Source of the DNA: Crossiella sp. SN42
Lineage (GTDB): Bacteria > Actinomycetota > Actinomycetes > Mycobacteriales > Pseudonocardiaceae
Direction of reading: 5' to 3'
Assembly (NCBI RefSeq): GCF_023897065.1
Contig: NZ_JAMHIV010000024.1
Location: forward strand, 62,001-126,000
DNA: 64,000 bases
The notes under the pieces are model-generated. The model saw only the letters and a program-made list of their open reading frames with translations, searched no databases and had not been told where the DNA came from. Position numbers and translations under genes: made by a program. Positions 1-8,687 of this stretch are shown here, in pieces (the first letter of the stretch is position 1; each line of letters starts with the position of its first letter).

Positions 1-1
1 G

Positions 2-967
2 GCCGACCAGCTGGCCGAGGGCCTGGACGCGTTCGTCGAGGGGTTCGTCCGCGGCGCCGGCGTGGCGGGCGCGGCCCGGCTGCTGATGGAACGCCAGCTC
101 CAGTTCGACATCGTCGACCTGACCGCCGACTTCGAGCGCTACCGCCTGCTGGTGCTGCCCGAGCTGCTCACGGTGGACGCCGGGCTGGCCGCCCGCCTCA
201 ACCGGTACCTGGACGCCGGCGGCGCGGTGCTCGCCTCACACGGCGCGCTGCGCGTCGGCGAGAGCGCGGAGCTGTGGCCGGCCGGCCTGTCCGGCCGCTA
301 CCACGGCGAAGCGGAGTTCGAGCGCCCCTACACCAGCATCAGCGGGCCGATCCTCGGCGACGATCAGCGGTACGCGGGCTACGACTTCGCCCTCTACGAA
401 GGCTGCGCCCGCTGGACGGTCGGCCCCGGGGTCACCGTGCACGCCCGCCTGACCGAGCCCACGGCTGACCCGGTGCACCTGACCGGGTACGCCGTGCCGC
501 CCTCCGGCGTGGTCAGCGAGTACGCGACCGCGGTGCAGGCCCCCGGCCTCGGCGCGCTGGCCTTCCCGCTGGGCCGCAGTTACCTCAACCACGGCTACTG
601 GATCTACCGCGAGCTCACCGCCAGGCTGCTCGACGGCCTGCTGCCCGAACCCCTGGTCCGCACCACCGCCCCGGCCAGCGCCGAGGTCACCCTCACCCAC
701 CAGCCCCGCACCGCCACCGGCCCGGAACGCTGGATCGTGCACCTGGTCAACCACTCGCCGCTGCGCGCCCCACGCGGCCGGGTCGAGTTCCTGGAGGACC
801 CGATCCCGTTGCGGGACATCGAGATCGCGCTGGCCGCCGACCTCGCGGTGACCAGGGCGGCAGAGGTGCGCTGCGGCGTCGAGCTGCCGGTCCGCCGCAC
901 CGGTGACCGCTGGTGCGTCACCGTGCCGGAGACCAGGGTGGCCGCCACGGTGGTCTTCGAGGGCTAG
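2..967 (+). CDS. Glycoside hydrolase-like protein, C-terminal part (beta-galactosidase trimerisation-type domain)
   Basis: The frame is open to the left window edge, so the N-terminus and any catalytic barrel are missing; the first GTG in view (position 62) is internal. The visible part begins with a Rossmann-like segment in which a strand reading YRLLVLPEL is followed by an LNRYLDAGGAVLASH segment, as in the trimerisation domain of GH42 beta-galactosidases and the hypothetical GHL6 glycosidases. The last 100 or so residues look like a beta-sandwich. The family placement is by pattern only and the substrate is unknown. The stop overlaps the stop of the convergent serine hydrolase by 4 bases. 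Confidence 0.6.
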   Translation, partial: ADQLAEGLDAFVEGFVRGAGVAGAARLLMERQLQFDIVDLTADFERYRLLVLPELLTVDAGLAARLNRYLDAGGAVLASHGALRVGESAELWPAGLSGRYHGEAEFERPYTSISGPILGDDQRYAGYDFALYEGCARWTVGPGVTVHARLTEPTADPVHLTGYAVPPSGVVSEYATAVQAPGLGALAFPLGRSYLNHGYWIYRELTARLLDGLLPEPLVRTTAPASAEVTLTHQPRTATGPERWIVHLVNHSPLRAPRGRVEFLEDPIPLRDIEIALAADLAVTRAAEVRCGVELPVRRTGDRWCVTVPETRVAATVVFEG

Positions 968-2049
968 CCTGCCTGCCCGCCGAAGACCTCGTTCACCAGC
1001 CGGTCCATCACCTTCTGGAACGCCTCGGCCATGTCGACCTCGGTGTCCCCGGCGGTCACCGAGGCGGTCAGGGTCTTGCCGCCGTCGGGGGTGCCGTACA
1101 TCAGCGCGCCGTAGCCCTGGGTGCCGCCGTTGTGGAAGTAGAGGGTGCCGCCGTCCGGGGCCTCCTGCGCGCGCACGCCCAGGCCGAAGCCGGAGACCGG
1201 GTGCGTCTGGCGCATCTCGGCCAGCAGCGGGGCGGGCAGCAGCCTGCCGGCCATCAGCGCGGAGAAGAACGTGTGCAGGTCCTGGGTGGTGGAGATCATG
1301 TCGCCGGAACCGGGAGACCAGGACGGGTTCTGGCGGGCGACGTCGAGCACCTTCCACTCGCCCGCGTCCTCGTAACGGACGTAACCGTGCGCGTGCGGTC
1401 CGGGGATCTCCGGCGAGTCACCGGGCACCACGGTGCCGCGCAGGCCGAGCGGTCGCAGGATCCGCCGGTCCAGCTCCTCGGCGAAGGAGCAGCCGGTGAC
1501 CTGCTCGACCAGCAGCCTGGCCAGCGCGTAGTTGGTGTTGGAGTAGCTCCAGTCGGTGCCGGGCTCGAACCGCGCTGGCTTGGCCAGGCCCATCCGCACC
1601 AGCTCCTCCAGCTGGTAGCTGTGGAACCGCTTCTCCACCCATTCCTTGCCCTCAAAGGGAATCCCGCGCACGATCGTCCCGTCGGGGAAGAACTCGCCGG
1701 TGTAGCTGAACAGTCCGCTGGTGTGCGCCAGCATCATCCGCACCGTGATCCTCGGGTCCAGCGGGAGCCGCGGCAGGTAGTCGGCGACCGGGGCGTCCAG
1801 TCCGAGCTTGCCCTCGGCCACCAGCTGCAGGACCGCGGTGGCGGTGAAGGTCTTGGTGTTGCTGCCGATCCGGAACAGTCCGTCCGTCGGCGGCTTCGCG
1901 GTCTGGCCCAGTTCGCGCACCCCGGCGCTGCCGACCCATTCGCCCCGCTCGTCGTGCACCCGCAGCTGCACTCCAGCGCAACCCAGGGCGACCGCCTCCT
2001 CGATGGCGGTCTGCAACTCCGGGCGATCGGTTTCGGTGAGTTCAGGCAT
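964..2049 (-). CDS. Serine hydrolase, beta-lactamase / D-Ala-D-Ala carboxypeptidase-like
   Basis: This 361-residue protein has the three elements of the class C beta-lactamase fold: SxxK in IGSNTKTF (about residue 63), a YSN motif in WSYSNTNYALA (about 175), and a HNGG box near residue 309 in place of KTG. No signal peptide is seen, so it is probably cytoplasmic; that argues for an esterase or peptidase role over cell-wall work. The HNGG box is usual for the esterase/EstB-like branch. Downstream of the DUF4097 gene on the same strand, with a 30-base gap, so they may be co-transcribed. The physiological substrate cannot be told from sequence. Confidence 0.85.
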   Translation of the reverse strand: MPELTETDRPELQTAIEEAVALGCAGVQLRVHDERGEWVGSAGVRELGQTAKPPTDGLFRIGSNTKTFTATAVLQLVAEGKLGLDAPVADYLPRLPLDPRITVRMMLAHTSGLFSYTGEFFPDGTIVRGIPFEGKEWVEKRFHSYQLEELVRMGLAKPARFEPGTDWSYSNTNYALARLLVEQVTGCSFAEELDRRILRPLGLRGTVVPGDSPEIPGPHAHGYVRYEDAGEWKVLDVARQNPSWSPGSGDMISTTQDLHTFFSALMAGRLLPAPLLAEMRQTHPVSGFGLGVRAQEAPDGGTLYFHNGGTQGYGALMYGTPDGGKTLTASVTAGDTEVDMAEAFQKVMDRLVNEVFGGQAG

Positions 2050-2079
2050 GGCTGTCCCTCGTTTCGAGTAGGTGGGAAA

Positions 2080-2925
2080 TCAGGAACGGCGGATGGTGAT
2101 GCCGCCGATGGAGGTGTGCGCGCGCAGCTCGACGGTCTCGTCGGCGGGCGCGGGCTGGCTGGTGGTGGTCAGCAGGTTGTGCACCTGGCCGAACTTGGTG
2201 GTCACCGCGAGCCGCGCGGCGGTGCCCTCGGCGAGGCCGATCTCCAGGTCGCCGACCGCGGTGCCGAGCTCCACCACGCCGCGGATCACCTCGCCGAGCT
2301 GGATGCTGCCGTTGGAGGTCTTCGCCTCGACGCCCGCGCCCGCCCGGTCCACCGCGATGTCCCCGTTCGCCGAGCGCACCCGCACCTGGCCGGCCGCCGC
2401 GGCGATCGTGGTGTCGCCGTTGGGGTTGCGGACCAGCACGGTGCCCTCGACCTCGCCGAGGCGGACCTTCCCGGTGCCGGTGCGGATGTCGGCGTCGCCG
2501 TCCACCGCGGTCGCGGTGACCTGACCGGCCGCGGTGACCACCCGCAACTTGCCGGTCCGCTCCACCCGCACGCTGCCGATACCGGTCTTGAACCGGCACT
2601 CGCCGAGCAGGCCGGTGCCGTGCAGGTCCCCGGCCTGCACCTCACCGGCGAACCGCGAACCGGTGGGCAGGTCGATGGACACCTCCACCGACCTGGTCTT
2701 GCGGGAGAAGTCGAACGGGCCCGCCTTCGGCCCGATGACCCGCAGCACGCCGTCCGCGCACTCGACGCGGACCCGTTGCGCGGCCCGCACATCGGAGGCG
2801 TCCGCCGGGTCGCGCGGGCGCACCTCGACCGCGGTGTCGGTCCGGTCGCTCGCGGAGATCCGCACGCTGCCGACACCGAGCTCAAGGGTGACGGAGACCG
2901 GTTCGGGCGTCGGGAAAGTAGGCAT
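2080..2925 (-). CDS. DUF4097 family beta-strand repeat protein
   Basis: The 281-residue protein consists mostly of repeating beta strands with regular GD, G-x-I and NGD turns (for example TSNGSIQLGE and NPNGDTTIAAA), which is the right-handed beta-helix signature of DUF4097. Such proteins are common in actinomycetes and Firmicutes, often as putative adhesins, but none is well characterised. The frame is open to 3084, but I start at the ATG at 2925, where MPTFPTPEPV follows a GGGGGA ribosome site; the upstream residues are not protein-like. The promoter region carries several TGGCACC repeats (separate entry). No secretion signal is seen. Confidence 0.8.
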   Translation of the reverse strand: MPTFPTPEPVSVTLELGVGSVRISASDRTDTAVEVRPRDPADASDVRAAQRVRVECADGVLRVIGPKAGPFDFSRKTRSVEVSIDLPTGSRFAGEVQAGDLHGTGLLGECRFKTGIGSVRVERTGKLRVVTAAGQVTATAVDGDADIRTGTGKVRLGEVEGTVLVRNPNGDTTIAAAAGQVRVRSANGDIAVDRAGAGVEAKTSNGSIQLGEVIRGVVELGTAVGDLEIGLAEGTAARLAVTTKFGQVHNLLTTTSQPAPADETVELRAHTSIGGITIRRS

Positions 2926-2978
2926 GGCTGTCCCCCAGGAAGGTGGTGTGGTGACCGGAGCTACGAACCAGCTCCATG

Positions 2979-3104
2979 GGTGCCACAATGGCACAGATAT
3001 GGCACCACCGCAAGCCAGCTGGGCTCCATTTGTGCGCAAGCTGGCACCACTAGGGGGAAACATGCTGGTCAAGCGCGGCACCACTGAGAAGATCAGTGGT
3101 GCCA
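2979..3104. promoter_or_regulatory. Cluster of TGGCACC(AC) repeats upstream of the DUF4097 gene
   Basis: Six copies of the same core lie in 125 bases: an inverted pair GTGCCA-CAA-TGGCAC at 2980-2994, TGGCACCAC at 3000-3008 and at 3042-3050, and an inverted pair GGCACCACTGA (3077-3087) / TCAGTGGTGCC (3093-3103). This density at a promoter suggests a cooperative DNA-binding protein, for example a ribbon-helix-helix repressor. That is an inference; no such regulator gene is adjacent. Confidence 0.55.
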
Positions 3105-3108
3105 GCGC
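3073..3108 (-). terminator. Hairpin just past the stop of the zinc alcohol dehydrogenase gene
   Basis: An 11-bp perfect stem (3077-3087 with 3093-3103, loop GAAGA) extends by 4 bp beyond a one-base bulge. It starts 11 bases after the stop codon of the minus-strand dehydrogenase gene, so it can act as a terminator. It also contains two copies of the TGGCACC core, so an operator role is an alternative or additional reading. Confidence 0.5.
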
Positions 3109-3118
3109 GCCAGTTCAG

Positions 3119-4051
3119 TCAGGGGTGCAGAACGACCTTGGTGGCTCCGGCGGCCCGGTCGCCCGCCACGCGGAAGGCCTCGGCGGCCTCGTCGAGGGGG
3201 AAGCGGTGGGTGATCACCGTCTGCGCGATCTCGGGGTTGGCGGCGAGCAGGGCCGCGGCCTGTTCGGTGTCGCGGATGCCGTCGTGCCTGCTGTAGGCGA
3301 TGGAGTTGAGGTAGGTCAGCTCCTTGACCAGGCTGACGATGCCCGGGATGGGCACGGTCTGCTGGTACACGCCCAGCAGCACCACGCGGCCGCCGGGGCG
3401 GGCGAGCTCGGCGCACCGGGCGAGCCCGGCCTCAGAGCCCGCGGCGTCGATCACCACGTCGTAGCCGCCGGTCACCGCGCCCGCGCCCAGGCGTTCCGCG
3501 GCCGTCCGCTGGTGCTCGTGGCGCGCCTCGAGATCGACCTCGAAGCCCTGCTGCCGGGCCGTTGCCGCGGCCAGTAACCCGATGCTGCCACCGCCCACGA
3601 CCGCCACCCGCTCCCCTGGCGCCAGCGCCGCGGTGCGGACCCCGTGCCCGGCCACCGACGCGGGCTCCACCAGGCAGGCGTCCCGCACGTCCAGGCCGGG
3701 TGGCAGCCGGATGAGCATCTGCTCGGGAACCGTCACCGCATCGCACATGCCGCCGTCCCGGAAGATGCCGAGCGTGCCGTGCCCGGGGGCCTCGCACCGC
3801 TGGACGTGGCCGGCGCGGCACTGGTCGCACTCGCCGCAGTAGACGGTGGGTTCGACGGCGTAGGACTGGCCGTCGGCGGTGGTGCCGGCGAACTCGTGGC
3901 CGTAGGTGTAGCCCTGCACGCCACCCAGGGCGAAGTTGACGTCGGTCCCGCAGATGCCGATCGAGGCGACGGCGAGGCGGATCCCCGGACCGGCCGGCTC
4001 GTCGGCCTCGGCCACGACGATGCCCTGATCGGTGTTCCGTACGGCGCGCAT
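3119..4051 (-). CDS. Zinc-dependent alcohol dehydrogenase (MDR family)
   Basis: This 310-residue medium-chain dehydrogenase/reductase has the catalytic zinc ligands in GICGTD (about residue 34) and GHE (about 51), a four-cysteine structural zinc lobe (CGECDQCRAGHVQRC, about 72-86), and a Rossmann GGGSIG near residue 153. It is expected to oxidise an alcohol or polyol with NAD(P). It is slightly shorter than the usual 340. It is divergent from a TetR gene across an 83-base gap that holds a large inverted repeat, so it is probably the main target of that regulator. Substrate unknown. Confidence 0.85.
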   Translation of the reverse strand: MRAVRNTDQGIVVAEADEPAGPGIRLAVASIGICGTDVNFALGGVQGYTYGHEFAGTTADGQSYAVEPTVYCGECDQCRAGHVQRCEAPGHGTLGIFRDGGMCDAVTVPEQMLIRLPPGLDVRDACLVEPASVAGHGVRTAALAPGERVAVVGGGSIGLLAAATARQQGFEVDLEARHEHQRTAAERLGAGAVTGGYDVVIDAAGSEAGLARCAELARPGGRVVLLGVYQQTVPIPGIVSLVKELTYLNSIAYSRHDGIRDTEQAAALLAANPEIAQTVITHRFPLDEAAEAFRVAGDRAAGATKVVLHP

Positions 4052-4073
4052 GGTGTGTCCTTCCTCGGGCCGT

Positions 4074-4118
4074 TATGCGAACGCGGTTAACTTAACTTAA
4101 GTGATGTGTGTTCGCATA
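4074..4118. promoter_or_regulatory. Operator in the dehydrogenase/TetR divergent promoter
   Basis: A perfect 9-base inverted repeat TATGCGAAC (4074-4082) / GTTCGCATA (4110-4118) flanks a second palindrome CTTAA-C-TTAAG (4091-4101). The region is unusually AT-rich for this genome and lies between divergent genes. It is a likely binding site of the adjacent TetR protein. Confidence 0.65.
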
Positions 4119-4134
4119 GCGCTATCCTGGTCCG

Positions 4135-4869
4135 GTGGACGAACCGAGCACGACCGCCGAGGCGCCGCGACCGGGAACGGCCGCCTGGTGGCTGGCCAGG
4201 GAGAGCGAACCCGCGCGGCAGCGACGGCGGCGGTCACTGACCCTCGAGGGCATCCTCGACGCGTCCATGGCCCTGCTCGACGAGCGCGGGGCCGCCGCGC
4301 TGACCATGCGCAACGTGGCCGAGGCGCTGGGCTGCACGCAGGCCTCGCTCTACCGGCACGTGCGCAACCGGGAAGAGCTGGTGACCCTGCTCATCGACCG
4401 GGCGGTCAGCGTGGCCAGCGCGCCGCCGCCGGAGGACGCGGACTGGGCCGAGCAGGCGGCGTGGTCGGCCCGCCGGTTCCGCGAGCACCTGCGCAGGCAT
4501 CCCGGCGTGGCCTCGCTGCTGCGCGGGACCGAGCGGCTCGGCCCCAACTCGCTGGCCGGGATGCAGTACGCCCTCGCCCTGTTCATCGGCGCGGGCCTGC
4601 GCCCCGGCCTCGCCTCCGCCGCCGCCTCGGCGCTGGCCACCTTCGTCATCGGCTCGGTGCACTTCAACCTCGGACTCGACCGGCAGGACCCGGCGGAGAA
4701 GCGGCACCGGCGAGAGCTGTTCCGCTCCCGGGACGCCGCGACCTTCCCGCTGCTCGTCCAGCACGCCGAGGTCCTCGCCGAGGTCGGCGGCGACGAGGAG
4801 TTCGAGGTCGGCCTCACCGCGCTGCTGACCGGGTTCCGCGCCCTGATCGAGCCCGCGGATCGCGCCTAG
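4135..4869 (+). CDS. TetR/AcrR family transcriptional regulator
   Basis: The 244-residue protein has an N-terminal TetR helix-turn-helix (about residues 33-80), with the sequence running from ILDASMALLDERG to LGCTQASLYRHVRN, followed by an all-helical ligand domain of the TetR_C type. The first 30 residues are a basic extension. The GTG start at 4135 has no clear ribosome site and lies 17 bases from the inverted repeat, so the transcript may be leaderless. It probably represses itself and the divergent zinc dehydrogenase; the ligand is unknown. Confidence 0.88.
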   Translation: MDEPSTTAEAPRPGTAAWWLARESEPARQRRRRSLTLEGILDASMALLDERGAAALTMRNVAEALGCTQASLYRHVRNREELVTLLIDRAVSVASAPPPEDADWAEQAAWSARRFREHLRRHPGVASLLRGTERLGPNSLAGMQYALALFIGAGLRPGLASAAASALATFVIGSVHFNLGLDRQDPAEKRHRRELFRSRDAATFPLLVQHAEVLAEVGGDEEFEVGLTALLTGFRALIEPADRA

Positions 4870-4878
4870 GCTGGCACG

Positions 4879-5445
4879 ATGCGGAAACTGGTCTACGGCA
4901 TGAACGTGACCCTGGACGGCTACATCGCCGCGCCCGGCGACGACATCAGCTGGGGCGGGCCGCCGAGCGGCGAGCTGTTCCAGTGGTGGCTCGACTATGA
5001 GCGGGCGACCGCCCTGACGCTGTACGGGCGCAAGCTGTGGCAGACGATGAGCTCCTACTGGCCCACCGGCGACCAGCAACCCGGCGCCACTCCGGCGGAG
5101 ATCGAGTTCGCCCGGAACTGGCGGGACATGCCGAAGGTGGTGTTCTCCTCGACGATCGAGAAGGTCGACTGGAACACCCGCCTGGTCACCGGCGACGCGG
5201 TCGCCGAGATCAGCAGGCTCAAGGCCGGGGACGGCGGCCCGATGAGCCTCGGCGGCGCGACGCTGGCCGGGGCCGCCATGCGGGCCGGGCTGATCGACGA
5301 GTACGTGCTGGCCACCTACCCGGTGCTGGTGGGCGGCGGCACGCCGTTCTGCACCGCGCTGGACAGCCGGCTGAACCTGAACCTGGTGGAGACCCGGACG
5401 TTCCCCGGCGGCGTGGTCCTGACCAGGTACGAGACGAGGCGCTGA
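4879..5445 (+). CDS. Dihydrofolate reductase family protein (RibD C-terminal-like)
   Basis: This 188-residue protein begins MRKLVYGMNVTLDGYIA, the classic first strand of the RibD_C/DHFR-like fold, and has a GGATLAGAAM motif near residue 130 that binds the NADPH phosphates. Small stand-alone members are common in actinomycetes; most have no proven substrate and are unlikely to be true DHFR. It begins 9 bases after the TetR stop and may be co-transcribed with it. It converges on the luciferase-like gene across a short hairpin. Confidence 0.82.
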   Translation: MRKLVYGMNVTLDGYIAAPGDDISWGGPPSGELFQWWLDYERATALTLYGRKLWQTMSSYWPTGDQQPGATPAEIEFARNWRDMPKVVFSSTIEKVDWNTRLVTGDAVAEISRLKAGDGGPMSLGGATLAGAAMRAGLIDEYVLATYPVLVGGGTPFCTALDSRLNLNLVETRTFPGGVVLTRYETRR

Positions 5446-5459
5446 GCGCGTCCGCTCAG
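5442..5459. terminator. Short bidirectional hairpin between convergent genes
   Basis: CTGAGCG (5442-5448) and CGCTCAG (5453-5459) form a perfect 7-bp stem with a 4-base loop. The stem contains the stop codons of both converging genes. The shortness makes termination strength uncertain. Confidence 0.4.
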
Positions 5460-6496
5460 GCGAGGAGTTCGGCGAGCTGAGCCATCTCGGTCGGTGGGTC
5501 GACCACCGGCTGGATGAGCAGCTCGTCGACACCGGCCTGGGCCAGGATGCTGATGCGGGCGCGGAGGTCCGCGCGGGTGCCGACCAGAGCCAGCATGTTC
5601 ATCAGCGAGGGCAGGACCAGGTCGCGGTCCTGCGGCGCGATGCGCCCGAGGTAGCCGGGGTAGAGCTTGGTGTGCCGGTCCGGCGCGGTCGCGATGGTGC
5701 CGCGCCGGTCGAGCAGTCGCCGCACCGCTTCGCGTTCCGCCGGGCCGAGCTGCTCGGCGAAGGAGGGTGCGTCGCCGGCGAAGGCCAGCAGCGACAGCAC
5801 GAGGTGGCCGGTCGCGTCGCGGGCCGCCTCGCCGTGCGGGTCCTCGCCCTCGCCGAGCACGTGCAGCGCGGTGACCAGGTAGGAGTCCGTGGCGGAGCCG
5901 GGGTGCCGGGCGGCGTGGCGGCGGGCGTCGTGCAGCGCGCGCCAGGCGACGGGGTCCAGCAGCCCGAAGGAGATCAGGCCGGTGCCGCGCCGACCGGCCG
6001 CGGCGGCGGCCTTCGGTCCGAGCGCGGCCACCACGAACTCGATCGGGTCGGCGGTGTTCACCTGCGCCCCGGTGTGCAGGAACCGGACGTCGCGGACGCG
6101 GTCACCTTCGCGGTATCCGGTCGAGCCACCCGCACACAGGTCCTGCAGCGCGGTGGTGAACTCCTCGAGCGCGGCCACCGAGACCGGCGGCATGCCCAGG
6201 GTGCGCCGGGCGGTGTTCCCGGTGCCGACCCCGCAGACGATCCGGCCCGGCGCCAGCGCGTTGAGGCTGGCGAACCCACTCGCGGCGGCCGGCGCCGAGC
6301 GCAACGCCGGTGAGGTCACGCCGATGCCGAGCTTGATCCGGCTGGTGGCCTTCGCACACAGTCCGAGCGCGATGAAGGGGTCGCCGTGGACCATCGGGGT
6401 GTCGTTGACCCAGAAACTGTGCAGGCCCAGCTCCTCGGCCAGCACGGCCAGGTCCTCCACCCCGGGCTGAGCCGTGACCACGACGCCTGCGCGCAT
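5456..6496 (-). CDS. LLM class (luciferase-like) flavin- or F420-dependent oxidoreductase
   Basis: The 346-residue protein has the luciferase-like TIM-barrel pattern: LAEELGLHSFWVND near the N-terminus, KLGIGVTSP as strand 3, and LNALAPGRIVCGVGTGN, the typical strand and phosphate loop. A late GYLGRIAP-type segment resembles actinobacterial F420-dependent members. Cofactor (FMN or F420) and substrate cannot be decided from sequence. The ATG at 6496 has a good site GGAGGA 5 bases upstream. It is divergent from the DinB gene across 48 bases. Confidence 0.85.
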   Translation of the reverse strand: MRAGVVVTAQPGVEDLAVLAEELGLHSFWVNDTPMVHGDPFIALGLCAKATSRIKLGIGVTSPALRSAPAAASGFASLNALAPGRIVCGVGTGNTARRTLGMPPVSVAALEEFTTALQDLCAGGSTGYREGDRVRDVRFLHTGAQVNTADPIEFVVAALGPKAAAAAGRRGTGLISFGLLDPVAWRALHDARRHAARHPGSATDSYLVTALHVLGEGEDPHGEAARDATGHLVLSLLAFAGDAPSFAEQLGPAEREAVRRLLDRRGTIATAPDRHTKLYPGYLGRIAPQDRDLVLPSLMNMLALVGTRADLRARISILAQAGVDELLIQPVVDPPTEMAQLAELLA

Positions 6497-6544
6497 GACT
6501 TTCCTCCAGCACCATTGTCCGCATCAGGTCTACGGTCTGCTCCC

Positions 6545-7135
6545 ATGACCAACAGCGATCCCCCATGGGAGCCACCCCTGGCCGGTAACGAGGTCGAGCA
6601 CCTCAAGGGTGCGCTCGACCGGCTGCGCACGACCTTTCGCTGGAAGGCCGACAACCTCGACGCGACCGGGCTCCGGACCCGCGTCGGCGCCTCCTCGCTG
6701 ACCCTCGGCGGCCTGCTCAAGCACCTCGCCGCCGCGGAGGACTACATGTTCACCACCAAACTGAGCGGGGAGCCGATAGGCCCACCATGGGACACCATCG
6801 GCTGGGACGGCGGCAACGACTGGGAGCACACCTTCACCTCCGCCGCCGACGACACCCCCGAACAGCTCTACACGCTGTGGGACGGTGCTGTCGAACGATC
6901 CCGGGCTCGTCTCGACGCGGCCCTGGCCGACGGCGGACTCGACCAGCTCGTGCACGTGTCCTGCCCCGACGGACGCCGGGCCAACCTGCGCCGGCTCGTC
7001 TGCGACCTGATCGAGGAGTACGGCAGGCACACCGGACACGCCGATCTGCTCCGCGAAGCCGTGGACGGTCTGGTCGGTGAGGACCCTCCGCGCGGATGGC
7101 ACCCCAAGAGCGGTCCAACTGGTCAGCGCAGCTGA
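6545..7135 (+). CDS. DinB / DUF664 family putative metal-dependent protein
   Basis: This 196-residue four-helix protein carries the DinB-type metal triad: His60 in LGGLLKHLAAAEDY and His162 and His165 in EEYGRHTGHADLLREA. In actinomycetes this family includes mycothiol-dependent transferases and isomerases, so a thiol-transfer or detoxification role is possible, but it is only inferred. The start at 6545 is preferred over the open frame to 6386 because residues before MTNSD are not protein-like. It converges on dnaB. Confidence 0.8.
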   Translation: MTNSDPPWEPPLAGNEVEHLKGALDRLRTTFRWKADNLDATGLRTRVGASSLTLGGLLKHLAAAEDYMFTTKLSGEPIGPPWDTIGWDGGNDWEHTFTSAADDTPEQLYTLWDGAVERSRARLDAALADGGLDQLVHVSCPDGRRANLRRLVCDLIEEYGRHTGHADLLREAVDGLVGEDPPRGWHPKSGPTGQRS

Positions 7136-7157
7136 CCGTAGCGCTGCGGACGCCGCC

Positions 7158-8531
7158 TCAGCCCTGGGCCAGGTCGGTGAAGCGGCTGTAGTGCAGCTGG
7201 TGGGCGACCACGATGGTCGCGGTGGGACCTGCTCGGTGCTTGGCGATGATCAGGTCGGCCTCGCCCGCGCGCGGGTCGTCGCGTTCCCAGGCGTCCGGGC
7301 GGTGGATCAGCATCACCATGTCGGCGTCCTGTTCCAGCGAGCCGGACTCGCGGAGGTCGGAGAGCATCGGGCGCTTGTCGGTGCGCTGTTCCGGGCCTCG
7401 GTTCAGCTGGCTCATCGCGACCAGCGGCACCTGCAGCTCCTTGGCCAGCAGCTTGAGGTTTCGGGAGAACTCGGAGACTTCCTGCTGCCGGGACTCGACC
7501 TTCTTGCCGGAGGTCATCAGCTGCATGTAGTCCAGCACGATCAGCTTGAGGTCGTGCCGCTGCTTGAGCCGCCTGGCCTTGGCCCTGATCTCCATCATGG
7601 TCATGTTCGGCGAGTCGTCGATGAACAGCGGCGCCTCGCTGATCTCGCTCATCCGCCTGGCCAGCCGGGTCCAGTCGTCGTCGGTCATCCGGCCACCGCG
7701 CATGTCCGCCAGCCGGATCCTGGCCTCGGCGGAGAGCATGCGCATGACGATCTCGGTCTTGCTCATCTCCAGCGAGAAGATGACGCTGGACATGCCGTGC
7801 TTGATCGAGCAGGAGCGGGCGAAGTCCAGGCCGAGGGTGGACTTGCCGACGCCGGGACGGGCCGCGACGATGATCATCTGGCCTGGGTGCAGGCCGTTGG
7901 TCAGCGCGTCCAGGTCCATGAAGCCGGTGGGCACGCCGAGGGCGTTGCCGCCGCGGCTGGCGATCGCGTCGATCTCGTCCATGGTCGGCTGGAGCAGGTC
8001 CTCCAGCGCCACGTAGTCCTCGGTGGTGCGCCGCTCGGTGACCTCGTAGATGGCCGCCTGCGCCCGGTCCACCACCTCGGTCACGTCGGAGCCCTCCGCC
8101 CCGTGGTGGCCCAGCTGGACGATCTTGGTGCCGGCCTCGATCAGCCGCCGCAGCACCGCCTTCTCCGCCACGATCTCGGCGTAGTAGCCCGCGTTGGCCG
8201 CGGTGGGCACGGTGGCGATCAGGGTGTGCATGTACGGCGCGCCGCCGACCCGCAGCAGCTCGCCCCTGCGCTCCAGCTCGGCCGAGACGGTGATCGCGTC
8301 GGCGGGCTCGCCCCTGGTGTAGAGGTCGAGGATGCACTCGTAAACCGACTGGTGCGCGGGCCGGTAGAAGTCGTTCGGGCGGACCACCTCGACCACGTCG
8401 GCGATGGCGTCCTTGGACAGCAGCATGCCGCCCAGCACCGACTGCTCGGCCGCGAGGTCCTGCGGTGGTTGCCGCTCGAAGCCGCCGGAGGAGTCGCCGC
8501 CCCTGAAGTCACGGTCGTCCACCACGGCCAC
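7158..8531 (-). CDS. dnaB: Replicative DNA helicase DnaB
   Basis: The 457-residue DnaB hexameric helicase unwinds the fork and recruits primase. The N-terminal primase-interacting domain (about 15-115) has AAEQSVLGGMLL; the RecA-like core has Walker A ARPGVGKST (about 224-232), Walker B with LIVLDYMQLM, and the SQLNRGPEQR sensor motif. There is no intein, which many actinomycete and mycobacterial copies carry at Walker A. I chose the GTG at 8531 because GGAGGT lies about 8 bases upstream; the frame is open to 8633 but those residues are not conserved-looking. It follows rplI, as in many actinobacteria, but has its own 470-base upstream region. Confidence 0.96.
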   Translation of the reverse strand: MAVVDDRDFRGGDSSGGFERQPPQDLAAEQSVLGGMLLSKDAIADVVEVVRPNDFYRPAHQSVYECILDLYTRGEPADAITVSAELERRGELLRVGGAPYMHTLIATVPTAANAGYYAEIVAEKAVLRRLIEAGTKIVQLGHHGAEGSDVTEVVDRAQAAIYEVTERRTTEDYVALEDLLQPTMDEIDAIASRGGNALGVPTGFMDLDALTNGLHPGQMIIVAARPGVGKSTLGLDFARSCSIKHGMSSVIFSLEMSKTEIVMRMLSAEARIRLADMRGGRMTDDDWTRLARRMSEISEAPLFIDDSPNMTMMEIRAKARRLKQRHDLKLIVLDYMQLMTSGKKVESRQQEVSEFSRNLKLLAKELQVPLVAMSQLNRGPEQRTDKRPMLSDLRESGSLEQDADMVMLIHRPDAWERDDPRAGEADLIIAKHRAGPTATIVVAHQLHYSRFTDLAQG

Positions 8532-8687
8532 GGTCGTGCACCTCCACCAAAGCTCGAGCCCACCAGGATTCTGCTCGCGACCCCTGACAAGACGGCCGCC
8601 GGTCCGAGGAGCTCGGTCCGGCCCGGCCGTCACCGCCGGCGCGCAGTCGCGACGCTAGGTCCCCCGTCTGGAGCAGGCAAACCAGCC

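Noticed and set aside
236-1357. Long open frames opposite the glycosidase and serine hydrolase genes
   Set aside because: They are antisense shadows of real genes: high arginine, alanine and glycine, no recognisable motif, no ribosome site.
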